Translations under genes and position numbers: made by a program
The notes under the pieces: model-generated
Database searches by the model: none
What the model saw: only the letters and a program-made list of their open reading frames with translations
What the model was told of the DNA's origin: nothing
In this document: piece after piece, positions 34,129 to 48,800 of the stretch
Layout of the letters: each line of letters begins with the position of its first letter
Position numbering within the stretch: the stretch's first letter is position 1
Source of the DNA: Methylocapsa palsarum
Lineage (GTDB): Bacteria > Pseudomonadota > Alphaproteobacteria > Rhizobiales > Beijerinckiaceae
Direction of reading: 5' to 3'
Assembly (NCBI RefSeq): GCF_900114285.1
Contig: NZ_FOSN01000005.1
Coordinates: 124,001-188,000, forward strand
Length of the DNA: 64,000 bases

Positions 34129-34440
34129 CTAGAGACCTGTTGTGACGTCGATCTTGTGGCCGTCGGCAAGGGTGACGACCGCTTTTTTCAGATCCGACTG
34201 GACCCCCCGTGTCCCCTTGAAGGTTTTTCTTTTGCCTTTGCGGATCAGCGTGTTGACGCTCATAACCTTGACGTCGAACAGCCGTTCGATCGCTTCCTTG
34301 ATCTCGGGCTTCGTCGCGGTCTTGCGGACCTTGAAGATAACCTGGTTCACTTCAGCGGCGAGCGTCGCCTTCTCCGTGATGACCGGAGCGACGATCACGT
34401 CATAATGATGCGCCTCGAGCGCGAGTTTCGACGGGCTCAT
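34129..34440 (-). CDS. rplW: 50S ribosomal protein L23
   Basis: 103 residues. [20 protein letters not shown], then [20 protein letters not shown]. Docking site for trigger factor and SRP at the tunnel exit. Start overlaps rplD stop by 4 bp. Confidence 0.97.
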   Translation of the reverse strand: MSPSKLALEAHHYDVIVAPVITEKATLAAEVNQVIFKVRKTATKPEIKEAIERLFDVKVMSVNTLIRKGKRKTFKGTRGVQSDLKKAVVTLADGHKIDVTTGL

Positions 34441-35057
34441 TTGAAACGCGCCTCCAAAGCATCGATCGCCGCCCTGGTCAGAACCAGTTTCTCACGACGC
34501 AGAATGTCATAAACGTTGATCCCTTGAACCGGCAGAACGTCGATCTGTGGAATGTTCCGCGCGGCGAGGCAGAAGTTCTCCTCCGGCTCCGCGCCGTCGA
34601 TGATCAGGGCGTTCAACAAGCCAAGCTTGGCGAAACTCGCCTTCAGTCCCTTGGTTTTCGGTTCAGCCACACGGGCGTCCGACCAAACGATGATGCCGCC
34701 GTCTTGCGCCTTCGCCGAAAGCGCGTGCTTCAGAGCGAGCGCGCGTACTTTCTTTGGCAGATCATGCGCGTGCGACCTCACCACCGGACCGAATGCGCGA
34801 CCGCCGCCGCGAAACTGCGGCACACGAGCGGAACCGTGCCTGGCCGAACCGGTGCCCTTCTGCTTGTAGAGCTTCTTTCCGGTACGCCAAATTTCCGAGC
34901 GGCCGAGTGTCTTATGCGTTCCCGCGCGCCGCTTGGCGAGCTGATAGCGGACCATTCGCGCGATGAGATCTTCACGCGGGTCGAGGCCGAAAATGGAATC
35001 GTCGAGTTCGATCGAACCGGTCGATTCGCCTTCGAGCGTGGTAATATCGATTTTCAC
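34437..35057 (-). CDS. rplD: 50S ribosomal protein L4
   Basis: 206 residues. [20 protein letters not shown] and [20 protein letters not shown] form the L4 tunnel loop region. L4 is a feedback repressor of the S10 operon in enterobacteria; no such leader was recognised here. Overlaps rplC by 4 bp. Confidence 0.97.
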   Translation of the reverse strand: MKIDITTLEGESTGSIELDDSIFGLDPREDLIARMVRYQLAKRRAGTHKTLGRSEIWRTGKKLYKQKGTGSARHGSARVPQFRGGGRAFGPVVRSHAHDLPKKVRALALKHALSAKAQDGGIIVWSDARVAEPKTKGLKASFAKLGLLNALIIDGAEPEENFCLAARNIPQIDVLPVQGINVYDILRREKLVLTRAAIDALEARFK

Positions 35058-35785
35058 GCGCTTGCCTCCGCCGTTGCGTCAGCCCCAGCAGCTGCGTCGG
35101 TATTCTCCTTCGCCAAGCGATACTTGCCCGGCTTCGGCGCTTCTTTCGGCAAGGCCTTCTTGACCGCGTCGCGGACAAAGATCCAGCCGCCCGCTACGCC
35201 CGGAACCGCCCCCTCGACGAGAATCAAACCACGTTCGCTGTCGAGTTGGACAACACGCAGATTCAGCGTCGTCACCCGTTCGGAGCCCATATGGCCGGCC
35301 ATTTTCTTGTTCTTGAAAGTCTTGCCCGGGTCCTGACGGCCGCCGGTTGAACCATGCGAACGATGCGAGATCGAAACGCCGTGAGTCGCACGCAAGCCGC
35401 CGAAATTCCAGCGTTTCATCGGCCCGGCGAACCCTTTGCCGGTGCTGGTGCCCGTCACGTCGACAAACTGGCCGACAACGAAGTGATCAGCAGTGATCTC
35501 GGCGCCTACCGGGAGGAGAGAGTCTTCCTCGACACGGAATTCGGCGAGTTTCAATTTCGGCTCGACGCTCGCGATGGCGAAACGCCCGCGTTCGGCTTTT
35601 GACACGTTCTTGACCTTGGCTCGGCCGATCCCGAGTTGAACTCCGCTGTAGCCGTTGCGCTCTTTCGTCAGATGCGCGACCACTTGACAGCCCTCGAGCT
35701 TCAAGACCGTAACCGGCACATGTTCGCCAACGTCCGTGAAGACGCGGGTCATGCCGAGCTTTTGTGCGATGACGCCTGACCGCAT
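35054..35785 (-). CDS. rplC: 50S ribosomal protein L3
   Basis: 243 residues from the ATG at 35785 ([16 protein letters not shown]). [20 protein letters not shown] holds the conserved Gln/His-loop region that reaches the peptidyl-transferase centre. A short Ala-rich C-terminal tail is present. Confidence 0.97.
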   Translation of the reverse strand: MRSGVIAQKLGMTRVFTDVGEHVPVTVLKLEGCQVVAHLTKERNGYSGVQLGIGRAKVKNVSKAERGRFAIASVEPKLKLAEFRVEEDSLLPVGAEITADHFVVGQFVDVTGTSTGKGFAGPMKRWNFGGLRATHGVSISHRSHGSTGGRQDPGKTFKNKKMAGHMGSERVTTLNLRVVQLDSERGLILVEGAVPGVAGGWIFVRDAVKKALPKEAPKPGKYRLAKENTDAAAGADATAEASA

Positions 35786-35879
35786 GGTTAAATCCTTCAA
35801 CACCCCTTCAGAACCCGAACCGTCAAACGCGTTTCAAAGGGTTCGTCTTTTTAAAACAATTGCGACCGCGACCCGGCTA

Positions 35880-36188
35880 TTAAAGCTTGATCTCGACATC
35901 GACGCCCGCCGCGAGGTCGAGCTTCATCAATGCGTCAACCGTCTGCGGAGTCGGATCCACAATGTCCAGCACTCTCTTGTGAGTACGGATTTCGAACTGC
36001 TCGCGCGACTTCTTGTCGACATGCGGCGAGCGGTTGACCGTGAATTTTTCGATCTTCGTTGGCAGCGGAATCGGGCCACGCACCTGTGCGCCAGTCCGTT
36101 TCGCTGTCGAAACGATTTCCTTCGTGGAGGAATCAAGGATTCGATGATCGAATGCCTTAAGTCGAATCCGAATATTCTGGCCGTTCAT
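35880..36188 (-). CDS. rpsJ: 30S ribosomal protein S10
   Basis: 102 residues, ATG at 36188 ([20 protein letters not shown]). [20 protein letters not shown] and [20 protein letters not shown] are diagnostic. Also serves as NusE in antitermination. A 135-bp gap follows tuf. Confidence 0.98.
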   Translation of the reverse strand: MNGQNIRIRLKAFDHRILDSSTKEIVSTAKRTGAQVRGPIPLPTKIEKFTVNRSPHVDKKSREQFEIRTHKRVLDIVDPTPQTVDALMKLDLAAGVDVEIKL

Positions 36189-36323
36189 CAATTCAATCCC
36201 TGCCAGCCAGCGACGGACTTTCGCCCGCGCCAGCCTACCCTGACCCTCACTGCTCCCGAACGGCGGACCGAATTGGCGCCAGCCTGGGAGCTTTCATTCA
36301 AACATCCGCGCGCTTTTTGAGCG

Positions 36324-37514
36324 CTATTCGGTGATCGAGGCGACGACGCCGGCGCCAACTGTACGGCCGCCTTCACGGATAGCGAAGCGCAGCTTCTCTT
36401 CCATCGCGATCGGCACGATCAGTTCGACGTCCATGGTCACATTGTCGCCCGGCATCACCATTTCGGTGCCTTCCGGCAACGTCACGACGCCAGTCACGTC
36501 AGTAGTGCGGAAGTAGAATTGCGGACGATAGTTGGTGAAGAATGGCGTATGGCGGCCACCTTCGTCCTTCGTCAGAATGTAGGCTTCCGCCTTGAACTTC
36601 GTGTGCGGTTTGACCGAGCCGGGCTTGCACAGCACCTGGCCACGCTCAACGTCTTCACGCTTAGTGCCGCGCAACAGCGCGCCGATGTTATCGCCGGCCT
36701 GCCCCTGATCAAGCAGCTTGCGGAACATTTCGACGCCCGTCACGGTCGTCTTGACGGTCGGCTTGAGACCAACGATCTCGATTTCCTCGCCGACCTTGAC
36801 GATGCCGCGCTCGACGCGGCCGGTGACGACGGTGCCGCGTCCCGAGATCGAGAACACGTCCTCGACCGGCATCAGGAAGGGCTGATCAATCGGCCGCTCC
36901 GGCTGCGGAATATAGGCGTCCACTGTCTCCATGAGAGCCAGCACGGCGTCATGGCCGATTTCCGGGCTGCGGTTTTCCAGAGCGCAGAGGGCCGAGCCCT
37001 TGGTGATCGGAATATCATCGCCAGGGAAATCATATTTCGACAGAAGTTCGCGCACCTCGAGTTCGACAAGCTCGAGAAGCTCGGCGTCATCGACCATGTC
37101 GACCTTGTTCATAAAGACGACGAGCGCAGGGACGCCGACCTGACGGGCGAGCAGAATGTGCTCGCGGGTTTGTGGCATCGGGCCGTCAGCCGCCGAAACG
37201 ACAAGAATGGCGCCGTCCATCTGCGCTGCGCCGGTGATCATGTTCTTCACATAATCGGCGTGGCCGGGGCAATCGACGTGAGCGTAATGGCGGTTCTTGG
37301 TCTCGTATTCGACATGCGCCGTCGAGATCGTGATGCCGCGAGCCTTCTCCTCCGGCGCCTTGTCGATCTGATCGTAGGCGGTGAACGTCGCTCCGCCCGA
37401 CTCGGCGAGAACCTTGGTGATCGCCGCGGTCAAGGACGTCTTGCCATGGTCGACATGGCCGATCGTCCCGATATTGCAGTGCGGCTTATTCCGCTCAAAC
37501 TTTTCCTTGCCCAT
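36324..37514 (-). CDS. tuf: elongation factor Tu
   Basis: 396 residues. GTPase motifs [10 protein letters not shown] (G1), RGITI (G2), [12 protein letters not shown] (G3), NKVD (G4) and GSAL (G5), then domains 2 and 3 ending [12 protein letters not shown]. Delivers aminoacyl-tRNA to the ribosome. This copy sits in the str operon between fusA and rpsJ. Confidence 0.98.
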   Translation of the reverse strand: MGKEKFERNKPHCNIGTIGHVDHGKTSLTAAITKVLAESGGATFTAYDQIDKAPEEKARGITISTAHVEYETKNRHYAHVDCPGHADYVKNMITGAAQMDGAILVVSAADGPMPQTREHILLARQVGVPALVVFMNKVDMVDDAELLELVELEVRELLSKYDFPGDDIPITKGSALCALENRSPEIGHDAVLALMETVDAYIPQPERPIDQPFLMPVEDVFSISGRGTVVTGRVERGIVKVGEEIEIVGLKPTVKTTVTGVEMFRKLLDQGQAGDNIGALLRGTKREDVERGQVLCKPGSVKPHTKFKAEAYILTKDEGGRHTPFFTNYRPQFYFRTTDVTGVVTLPEGTEMVMPGDNVTMDVELIVPIAMEEKLRFAIREGGRTVGAGVVASITE

Positions 37515-37553
37515 CGTCCGGCTCCTCTAGGATCTGGCGTCTGTCTGCTCAGA

Positions 37554-39635
<2,082 letters not shown>

Positions 39636-39680
39636 AATCCTTCAAGCGCTAAGCTTGTGCAAGCGCGAAGCTTGCGGTTG

Positions 39681-40154
<474 letters not shown>

Positions 40155-40223
40155 TTAGGCTCCGTCCAAATTCAATTTGTTTGCTTCAGCTTTTCAGCTT
40201 GCCGCGTTCAGTGTCGCGGCGGT

Positions 40224-40595
40224 CTACTTCGGCCGCTTGGCGCCGTATTTCGAACGGCGCTGCTTGCGGTTCTTGACGCCCTGCGTATCGAGCACGCCGC
40301 GCAGGATGTGATAGCGCACGCCGGGAAGATCCTTGACGCGGCCGCCGCGGATCATCACCACCGAATGCTCCTGCAGATTGTGGCCTTCGCCGGGAATGTA
40401 GCCGATGACCTCGAACCCGTTGGTGAGGCGCACCTTAGCGACCTTGCGAAGCGCCGAGTTCGGCTTCTTCGGAGTCGTCGTATAAACGCGCGTGCAGACG
40501 CCGCGCTTCTGCGGGCAGGCCCCGAGATGCCGGGCTTTTTCCCGGTAGGTCTTGTCCTGTCGCGGCTTGCGGATCAACTGGCTGATCGTCGGCAT
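40224..40595 (-). CDS. rpsL: 30S ribosomal protein S12
   Basis: 123 residues. [20 protein letters not shown] and [20 protein letters not shown] include the streptomycin-resistance positions: the lysines of TPKKPN and of GGRVKDLPG are wild type. First gene of the long ribosomal operon. Confidence 0.98.
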   Translation of the reverse strand: MPTISQLIRKPRQDKTYREKARHLGACPQKRGVCTRVYTTTPKKPNSALRKVAKVRLTNGFEVIGYIPGEGHNLQEHSVVMIRGGRVKDLPGVRYHILRGVLDTQGVKNRKQRRSKYGAKRPK

Positions 40596-40749
40596 CGTGG
40601 TCTTTCCAAAAACAAGTCAAATCGTAAAGGTCAGGCTGCCCTGGCCTCCTTGAAACTCAAATCCGGGCGCGCTAAGCGGCGTTACAAAAACGCCAAAAAA
40701 GCAGCGCCATCAGCCGATCAAGGCTTCTGGCGCTGGGCCCTTCGCAGAG

Positions 40750-40771
40750 GACCGCGGCGCAAACCGCGGTC
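40750..40771 (-). promoter_or_regulatory. hairpin in rpsL operon leader
   Basis: GACCGCGG (40750-40757) pairs perfectly with CCGCGGTC (40764-40771) around a 6-base loop. There is no U-tract on either strand, so it is not a simple terminator. Confidence 0.45.
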
Positions 40772-40911
40772 TTGCGTCTAAAGGATCCGGGCGAAACCGC
40801 TCGTATCCAGCTGTGACTTCTCAGTCGTGGATCCGACAGCGTTTAGGTTTCAGTGGGTTCAGAGCGAGACGCTCCGAAGCAGAAAACCTACGGCCTGTCT
40901 GAGGTGGGCGG

Positions 40912-40940
40912 AACTTAGTTAGACGGCGAAGGCGCGTCAA
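40912..40940 (-). promoter_or_regulatory. promoter of the rpsL (str-S10-spc) operon
   Basis: Minus-strand TTGACG (40940-40935), a 17-bp spacer and TAAGTT (40917-40912). Close to the housekeeping sigma consensus and correctly oriented toward rpsL. Confidence 0.65.
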
Positions 40941-40973
40941 CCCCTTATCGGCGCCGAAACGCTTTATCTTCGC

Positions 40974-43182
<2,209 letters not shown>

Positions 43183-43257
43183 GGAAATCCCGTCTCGATG
43201 GCCCATTTTGCGGCTGGCGCCGCTGCGCGTCCTCAGTGAACGCGCGGGCCGGAAAAG

Positions 43258-43851
43258 TCACGCTTTCTCTTGTGGCTGCGCCTGAGGCTCGGCGCCTGCC
43301 GCCGGCGCGGCGGCCATCTCCGCCTCGAGCGCGCTGGCCAGCGCCTTCATCTCGGCCTCGATCCCGCCTGGCCCCGCCGCCGGCGCGACCGGCTGCGGAT
43401 CTGGCGAGAGGGGCGCGGCTCCGGCGTCGCCGGGGGAAACCTCTCCTTCCGCGGCCGCAAGCGGCAAATGCGGCAGGTCCACCGAATTCAACGGCGGTCC
43501 GTCGTCGTAAGGCGAAGGCAGAGTCGGGGCTTCAGCGCCGATCCCGGCGGACGGCGCTTTCGCCTCGCCCTCGATCGCCCCGCTGATCTGGCTTTTGATG
43601 TCGCTCATCGGGTTGAACGCGACATCGACCTTGGCGCTTTCGGCGAGCTTCGCGACGTCGGCCTTTACCTCTTCGAGGTCGGCTTCCCGCATCGCGTCCA
43701 TGAACTGGCCCTGGAATTCGGCCGCCATCCGTCGCATCTTTGCGACCATCCGCCCGATCTGGCGCAGAACGCCGGGCAATTCCTTGGGCCCGATGACGAT
43801 CAGCGCGACGACGCCGATGATGATCAGTTTGCCGGCGTCGAAATCGAACAT
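43258..43851 (-). CDS. tatB: Sec-independent translocase subunit TatB
   Basis: 197 residues. MFDFDAGKLIIIGVVALIVI is the membrane anchor, GPKELPGVLRQIGRMVAKMR the hinge and amphipathic helix; the remaining ~100 residues are an Ala/Pro-rich acidic tail. Partner of TatC in signal recognition. Confidence 0.95.
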   Translation of the reverse strand: MFDFDAGKLIIIGVVALIVIGPKELPGVLRQIGRMVAKMRRMAAEFQGQFMDAMREADLEEVKADVAKLAESAKVDVAFNPMSDIKSQISGAIEGEAKAPSAGIGAEAPTLPSPYDDGPPLNSVDLPHLPLAAAEGEVSPGDAGAAPLSPDPQPVAPAAGPGGIEAEMKALASALEAEMAAAPAAGAEPQAQPQEKA

Positions 43852-43938
43852 CTGGAAGCGTCACTCGAAACGTCGGACGAACGGCGAACAAGAGCGCGAA
43901 AGAGAAACGCGCCTTCAGGGCATGTCAGAAGTCAGGGC

Positions 43939-44181
43939 TTAGCTGACCTTGCGGGTTTCGGAAACCTTGACCGGGTCCGACGCCTGATGATCGAGGCTGC
44001 GGACCGAATCGACCGAACCGGGAGCCTCGGGCTTGGAATCGTCCTCCGCCATACCCTTCTTGAAGGATTTTATGCCCTTCGCGACATCGCCCATAATGTC
44101 GGAAATCTTGCCCTTGCCGCCGAACAGGACGAGAAAGACAGCGCCGACGATGAGCCAGTGCCAGATCGAGAGACTGCCCAT
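43939..44181 (-). CDS. tatA: Sec-independent translocase subunit TatA
   Basis: 80 residues. [20 protein letters not shown] anchor, [20 protein letters not shown] amphipathic helix with the Phe-Gly hinge. Oligomerises to form the transport patch. First gene of the tatABC unit, before serS. Confidence 0.95.
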   Translation of the reverse strand: MGSLSIWHWLIVGAVFLVLFGGKGKISDIMGDVAKGIKSFKKGMAEDDSKPEAPGSVDSVRSLDHQASDPVKVSETRKVS

Positions 44182-44416
44182 GCCGCCAACCTCCTTGAAG
44201 AAATCTTACAGGAATTGCGGGCCCGACGCCCGCGTAAGCGGTGAACCTATGCTTGCGCGGGGTCAAAAACAAGCAGGCCTCGGCGCCGCTGACGCGGAAC
44301 CGGCTCACTATTTATCAGAGACTCGGCGCTTTCATCTATAATGGCGCGGAATGTTCACCGCTACCGACGGAAAAACGAACCTTCGCCTTCACATTCTCAA
44401 TCCTGCTCAATCCTGC

Positions 44417-47400
44417 TCAATCCTGGGCGATCTCGTACTGGTCGACCGCCGCGGTCTTGCCTGGAACGGTCTTGCCTGGAACGGACTTGCTTGGAACCGG
44501 CGACCCTTTGAACGGGCATTGTCCGTCAGGGCGCGCCTGCGGGGACACGGCGCCGCGGGCCGGCTTCGCGTTTCTCTCCGAACGGAACCATTCAACGTCC
44601 AAAGCTCCGACGGGCGCCGCCACGCCGGCCCCGAACCTGAAATCATCCCACCGCGGCTGCGGATCCTTCAACCGCCACTGAAACCGCGTCAGGAGAGCGA
44701 CGCAGAACAGCTTCGTGATCACGACGGCCAGATCCTTGCCGGGACAAGTCCTGTTGCCTGGCGAGGCCGAGGCGTCGTGGGAGCCTCGCGGCCAGATCAG
44801 ATGCTCGGACGCCTTTTCGTCGTCGAACCGGTCAGGGTTGAATTCCTTCGGATTGTCAAAAACCGCCGGGTCCTGATGCGCGAACGGAATGACGCCCATG
44901 ACGAGTTCGCCCTTGCCGACGGCGAATAGTCCCGAGTCCGATTCAATCGTTCGGTCGCGTGTCGCCCGGCCGAAAATCAGAAACACGGGAGGATGAAGCC
45001 GCAGGATTTCGCGAAGGGTTTTGTCGAGCAGCGGCAGCGATCGCAGAACGCTCAGATCGTCGATCGTCCGCTGGCCGGGCCCAAGCCGATCGGCCATCTC
45101 CTCGCGCAATCGGGCGCATAATTCGGGGCGCAAGCTAAGCTCCCCGACGATCGACTTCAGGATATTCTGAGTCCCAAGGAAAGCGTTCATCCCAACGAGG
45201 AACATAAGCTGCCTCGCCACCGCCTCCTCATCCGTCAGCCCCTCCAATCGGGCGAGCTCCACAATCTCCCGGAACAAAGGAGCGGATTTCACAAAAGCGA
45301 GAAGCTCGGGGTAGAGCGCTTTCGATTTCGCGTATTTCGACCACGGAATGTATCTCGTGACGGCGACAAACCGGTGCCCGAAAATATGTTTGTAAATCAG
45401 CCGCACCTTTTTGGGGTCGGGACGGGCGCCAAATATCCACCGAAACAGGAAGACCGCGGAAAAGTCCTCCAGCTCGTCGCTCCAGCTGAACTGGCTCTTC
45501 GACAGCCATCTTTGCGAGAATTCCTCGATCGTTTCATGGAACTGCGCCGCGAGGGAGGATGAGCGCCTCTGCAACAATCTTATGTAGAATGATTTCGGCG
45601 CGTCGTGCGCGGCGCCAGACTCATACATGCCGGGCGGCAGGCCGCCCGTCAACGAAAGGAGCGGGAGTGAGAATCTGTATTTGTCGGAAGGAATGTCCTG
45701 CACCAGATCTTCCGATGCGAACAACGCCTTGATGGCGCGATGATCAAGAACGGCGATGGTTGGCTGAAACAGATTTATCCTGAACACGTTGCTGGCGTAT
45801 CTTTTCTGCCTGCGGCGGAAAAACCGCTCCCATCCGCTAAAGAACAAGAAGTCGCACGTGTCAACAAGCTTTCCCAGAACCGGCGGTCCATAACCTCCCG
45901 GCGCCTCCAGCGCGGCGGCGAACGTCGCCTTGCGATCTTTCATCGAAGAATTCCTCTGAACGATGGCGTCGAAGCTCGACGTCGTTTCGATACTCTCCAG
46001 GCCAACCCTGGAGAAAGATTTTTCGCCGTAGACGTTCCGCGAGAGGAGCGGATTGGTCAAGGCCTGCGAGAAGGCGTCCACGACCACCATGAAGAGCATC
46101 AGGGAGCCGAGGATTGCGCGCTCTTCCTGCTTCTCAGCATAAAGACCCGGAATCAGTTCAACCTGATTGACATCGGTGTAAATCGCTTTGAGCTCGGCGG
46201 CCAAAGCCTGATCCCCGGTGAGCTCCTCGAACGTCGACGCCGGCCGCAAACCGAAATGCGCCCGATATTCGTTGTAGGGACGGATACGCCATGCCCGCGA
46301 TTTGGCGAGCGCCGCTTTGTCCGCCATGCTGTTGAGAAATGGCGTGGTGTTTCTGATCGTGAGCCGGCCGGCGCGCTGGGTCGCCGCGGCGTGAAGCACA
46401 TTCTCTACGCCCAGGGCGATGAGCGGGCCATTGTCCAGAAGCAATTGTTCGATCGGACGTTCTTCGCCGTTCAAGCTGATCGAATCCGGCACGAACGGGT
46501 GCCACCGGTAAAGTAGATCGAATTCCGCGGTGATGCGGTTTGTCCGGTACCAATGTTGGGTTTCCGCAAAGCCAACCTCGGTAAAGATCTGGAAATGTGC
46601 CGAAGACAAATGATTGATGTAATCTTCAATGATCACCTTCAGAAGAAGCGCGATATTGGCGTTGCGGGCTGTCTCGAAGAGCCTGTCGTCATCCCACTCC
46701 GGATACCGCCGGGAGATCTCGTCGCAGAGGCGATTGTGCTCACGCACGAATATCGTGTTGATGGCGCTGTAGAACAGCGTGGAATTGGCGTTTCCAAGTC
46801 CGGAAGCGAAAAAACACTCTCTTTGCTTGTCCGTCGCCGCTTGCCGTCCAGAAGATTCTGCGGGTGATTTGGACGCAGAAACATTCACGAACCGGGTGAA
46901 GAAGCTGTTCTTGTCTTTAACGTAGGAAAGATCTTTGAATCGCTCCCTCACGCCGAGAGTTCCGGCCTCGTCCTTTTCAAACAGCAAAGGGGGGAATTCC
47001 TGGCCGTTCAAGCTTTCGGTCAACAGCTTGCCGCCTTCATGGCTGCGCAGAATCGAAGCGTCGGAAGGGCTAAGTCCATAAATCTGACAAAGGTCGATTT
47101 CGTGATTAGACGTGTTCTTTCTGGCGTCGGTTGGATCCGTGCGAAGGAAGCTGTCAGTGAACCATTGCGCGAAAAAGCCGAAGAGGATTGAGCTTCGCGG
47201 GCAAGGGATCATCGGACCTCGCCGCTTGAACAGAGCTGCGACCTTGTCTGGATCAGGCAAGGATAGAGGCTCGGCGGAGCTGGCCGCCGGGCTTGGGGAC
47301 AGGTGGCGTCCCGTTACGCTTCTATCGACAAGCCCGACCCACGACACATAATCTGCAACATAAGGTTCGAGATCAGTTTCGGATCTTCGCTTTGGCCCCC

Positions 47401-47554
47401 AAAGCGAATAGGCGTATGGCCTGGCTGGCCCGCTGCTCGTCAGAAGATGGATGAAGACGCGGTTCGCCCATTTTCTCAGAAACGGAACGCCGCTCACGAA
47501 ACGCCACAACCACGGATACCGTGGAGCCAGATGAATCACGAAGGCTTTCAGCAT
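44417..47554 (-). CDS. cyclooxygenase-like fatty-acid dioxygenase fused to CYP74-like cytochrome P450
   Basis: 1045 residues from the ATG at 47554 (GAGGG upstream; a TTG nine codons earlier is less likely). Positions are counted from that TTG. About 110-540 is an animal-type haem peroxidase of prostaglandin-synthase class: FGFFAQWFTDSFLRTD, NTSNHEIDLCQIYGLS, and EFDLLYRWHPFVPDS, with Tyr358 matching the radical Tyr385 and His361 the proximal His388 of cyclooxygenase. The distal His position is Asp143. About 575-1010 is a P450: ERR-type LREILRLHPP, FNPDRF, and Cys ligand Cys946 in GNRTCPGKDLAV after an inserted loop. Its I-helix reads MFLVGMNAFLGTQN: no acid-alcohol pair but the Asn799 typical of CYP74. 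Predicted to make a fatty-acid hydroperoxide and rearrange it (allene oxide, aldehyde or epoxyalcohol). The C-terminus has a short SVPGKTVPGKT repeat. Confidence 0.9.
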   Translation of the reverse strand: MLKAFVIHLAPRYPWLWRFVSGVPFLRKWANRVFIHLLTSSGPARPYAYSLWGPKRRSETDLEPYVADYVSWVGLVDRSVTGRHLSPSPAASSAEPLSLPDPDKVAALFKRRGPMIPCPRSSILFGFFAQWFTDSFLRTDPTDARKNTSNHEIDLCQIYGLSPSDASILRSHEGGKLLTESLNGQEFPPLLFEKDEAGTLGVRERFKDLSYVKDKNSFFTRFVNVSASKSPAESSGRQAATDKQRECFFASGLGNANSTLFYSAINTIFVREHNRLCDEISRRYPEWDDDRLFETARNANIALLLKVIIEDYINHLSSAHFQIFTEVGFAETQHWYRTNRITAEFDLLYRWHPFVPDSISLNGEERPIEQLLLDNGPLIALGVENVLHAAATQRAGRLTIRNTTPFLNSMADKAALAKSRAWRIRPYNEYRAHFGLRPASTFEELTGDQALAAELKAIYTDVNQVELIPGLYAEKQEERAILGSLMLFMVVVDAFSQALTNPLLSRNVYGEKSFSRVGLESIETTSSFDAIVQRNSSMKDRKATFAAALEAPGGYGPPVLGKLVDTCDFLFFSGWERFFRRRQKRYASNVFRINLFQPTIAVLDHRAIKALFASEDLVQDIPSDKYRFSLPLLSLTGGLPPGMYESGAAHDAPKSFYIRLLQRRSSSLAAQFHETIEEFSQRWLSKSQFSWSDELEDFSAVFLFRWIFGARPDPKKVRLIYKHIFGHRFVAVTRYIPWSKYAKSKALYPELLAFVKSAPLFREIVELARLEGLTDEEAVARQLMFLVGMNAFLGTQNILKSIVGELSLRPELCARLREEMADRLGPGQRTIDDLSVLRSLPLLDKTLREILRLHPPVFLIFGRATRDRTIESDSGLFAVGKGELVMGVIPFAHQDPAVFDNPKEFNPDRFDDEKASEHLIWPRGSHDASASPGNRTCPGKDLAVVITKLFCVALLTRFQWRLKDPQPRWDDFRFGAGVAAPVGALDVEWFRSERNAKPARGAVSPQARPDGQCPFKGSPVPSKSVPGKTVPGKTAAVDQYEIAQD

Positions 47555-47809
47555 CCGCCGCCCTCTATGCTCAAGGGTCAAGGGCGCCGCCTTGGCCGTT
47601 CAAATGAACTTGCGTCACTTTCCATCGAGAGACGGCCAATATTTTCAAGCCGGCGCCGGAAATTCGCAAGCAATTTTCCCCTTGCGGGAAGTTTCCTCTC
47701 GCAGGAACTATCTTGCGGAAATTCCCACTTCATCGGATTTGCCCTGCAGATCAAGCTGCGGTAGCGGAGTCGTTTCGTCATCGCCTCGTTACAAATGCCG
47801 TCGTGGAAG

Positions 47810-48598
47810 CTACAGCATAACTGCCGCTGTAGCAGGAAATCTATCCGAATGCGGTCCGGCGTTTTCTTCATTACGCCGCGCCGTCGCGGCTCCGAGCGGC
47901 GCTCGCCTGAGTGCTGTGGCGGACCGGTATTCTTCCCAGGGAATCGTGGTTTCGAAGAAAACCCGGACAAGTTCGGCCTGACGATGAACGCCGGTTTTTT
48001 CAAGGATGTGGGCGAGATGCGTCCGCGCCGTCGACTGGGCGATATTCAATCGATGAGCGGAAATCTTCAATCCGTCTCCTGAGATCAACTGCGCAAGAAC
48101 CTTCGCCTCGGCAGGCGTCAACGCGAACAAATCAGCGAAAGCTCGAATGCGTTCCGTGGTTCCGCGGCGGCAATCGACGATGAACAGGCCTGCGGCCGCC
48201 TCATCCTCATCATGACTGCGATGTTCCTCGTTCCGCCCAAGCGGCACCACATGAATGATCAGTGATGAGTATCCGCACTTATCATACAGGACGATGGAGC
48301 CCTTTGGCGAACCTTCGCCGCGCGGACTGGAGGCCGGCGCCAAAAGCGCGCGCAATTTTCTGGCGGCGATTGCGTCCTCAAGGTTAAGGCAACCGTGTTT
48401 TTGGCGTAGGAGATTATTTTCGGCGAGCAAGGTCTCCGCCGCGTCGTTCGCGCATATGATTTGGCGATTCAATGTGATCAGAAGCACAGCAAATCCTGCA
48501 CATCCAATTACCTTCCCCAACTGGTCGACTTGGTGCATATGTGATCGGAGCGAGTCACCGATCGCAAAGACTGGCGTATGAGCCGAGATCATCTGCAT
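47810..48598 (-). CDS. LuxR-type transcriptional regulator with PAS-like sensor region
   Basis: 262 residues from the ATG at 48598 (GGAG 8 bases upstream). The N-terminal ~150 residues look PAS-like (FAVLLITLNRQIICANDAAE, IVDCRRGT), and the C-terminal HTH is of GerE type (LTPAEAKVLAQLISGDGLKI, STARTHLAHILEKTGVHRQA). It lies 255 bp upstream of the dioxygenase-P450 gene on the same strand, so it is the obvious candidate regulator. Divergent from the broken winged-helix regulator. Ligand unknown; a fatty-acid product is a speculation. Confidence 0.85.
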   Translation of the reverse strand: MQMISAHTPVFAIGDSLRSHMHQVDQLGKVIGCAGFAVLLITLNRQIICANDAAETLLAENNLLRQKHGCLNLEDAIAARKLRALLAPASSPRGEGSPKGSIVLYDKCGYSSLIIHVVPLGRNEEHRSHDEDEAAAGLFIVDCRRGTTERIRAFADLFALTPAEAKVLAQLISGDGLKISAHRLNIAQSTARTHLAHILEKTGVHRQAELVRVFFETTIPWEEYRSATALRRAPLGAATARRNEENAGPHSDRFPATAAVML

Positions 48599-48770
48599 CC
48601 CTTTATCTCCTCGCCGGACAAACTCTTGCGGACAAGTCGGGCGCAAGCGCACAAACACGGCGTGAACGGGGCTTTGCCGCCGAATTCGGCGACCCCTCGA
48701 AAAGCACATTGATCCTTCAAGTGCGCAGGGTCTTTAGGAACGCCTTAGGGGCGGGCTGATTTTTTCTTAA

Positions 48771-48789
48771 GTTTCGATTAAATCGAAAC
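48771..48789. promoter_or_regulatory. perfect 19-bp palindrome, candidate operator
   Basis: GTTTCGATT-A-AATCGAAAC, 11 bp before the ATG of the winged-helix regulator and in the divergent promoter region shared with the LuxR gene. AT-rich runs (TTTTTTCTTAA) precede it. Confidence 0.55.
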
Positions 48790-48800
48790 AGAGGACGCAA

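Larger units (their letters stand above)
40596..40973. other. 378-bp leader between serS and rpsL
   Basis: Non-coding. It holds a good minus-strand promoter (40912-40940), so rpsL mRNA would have a leader of roughly 300 bases, and a GC-rich hairpin at 40750-40771 within that leader. Attenuation or protein feedback could act here; nothing more is recognised. Confidence 0.6.

Noticed and set aside
40680-40710. GGCGTT/AACGCC hairpin with A/T run as rpsL-leader terminator
   Set aside because: On the transcribed strand the T-run precedes the stem instead of following it.
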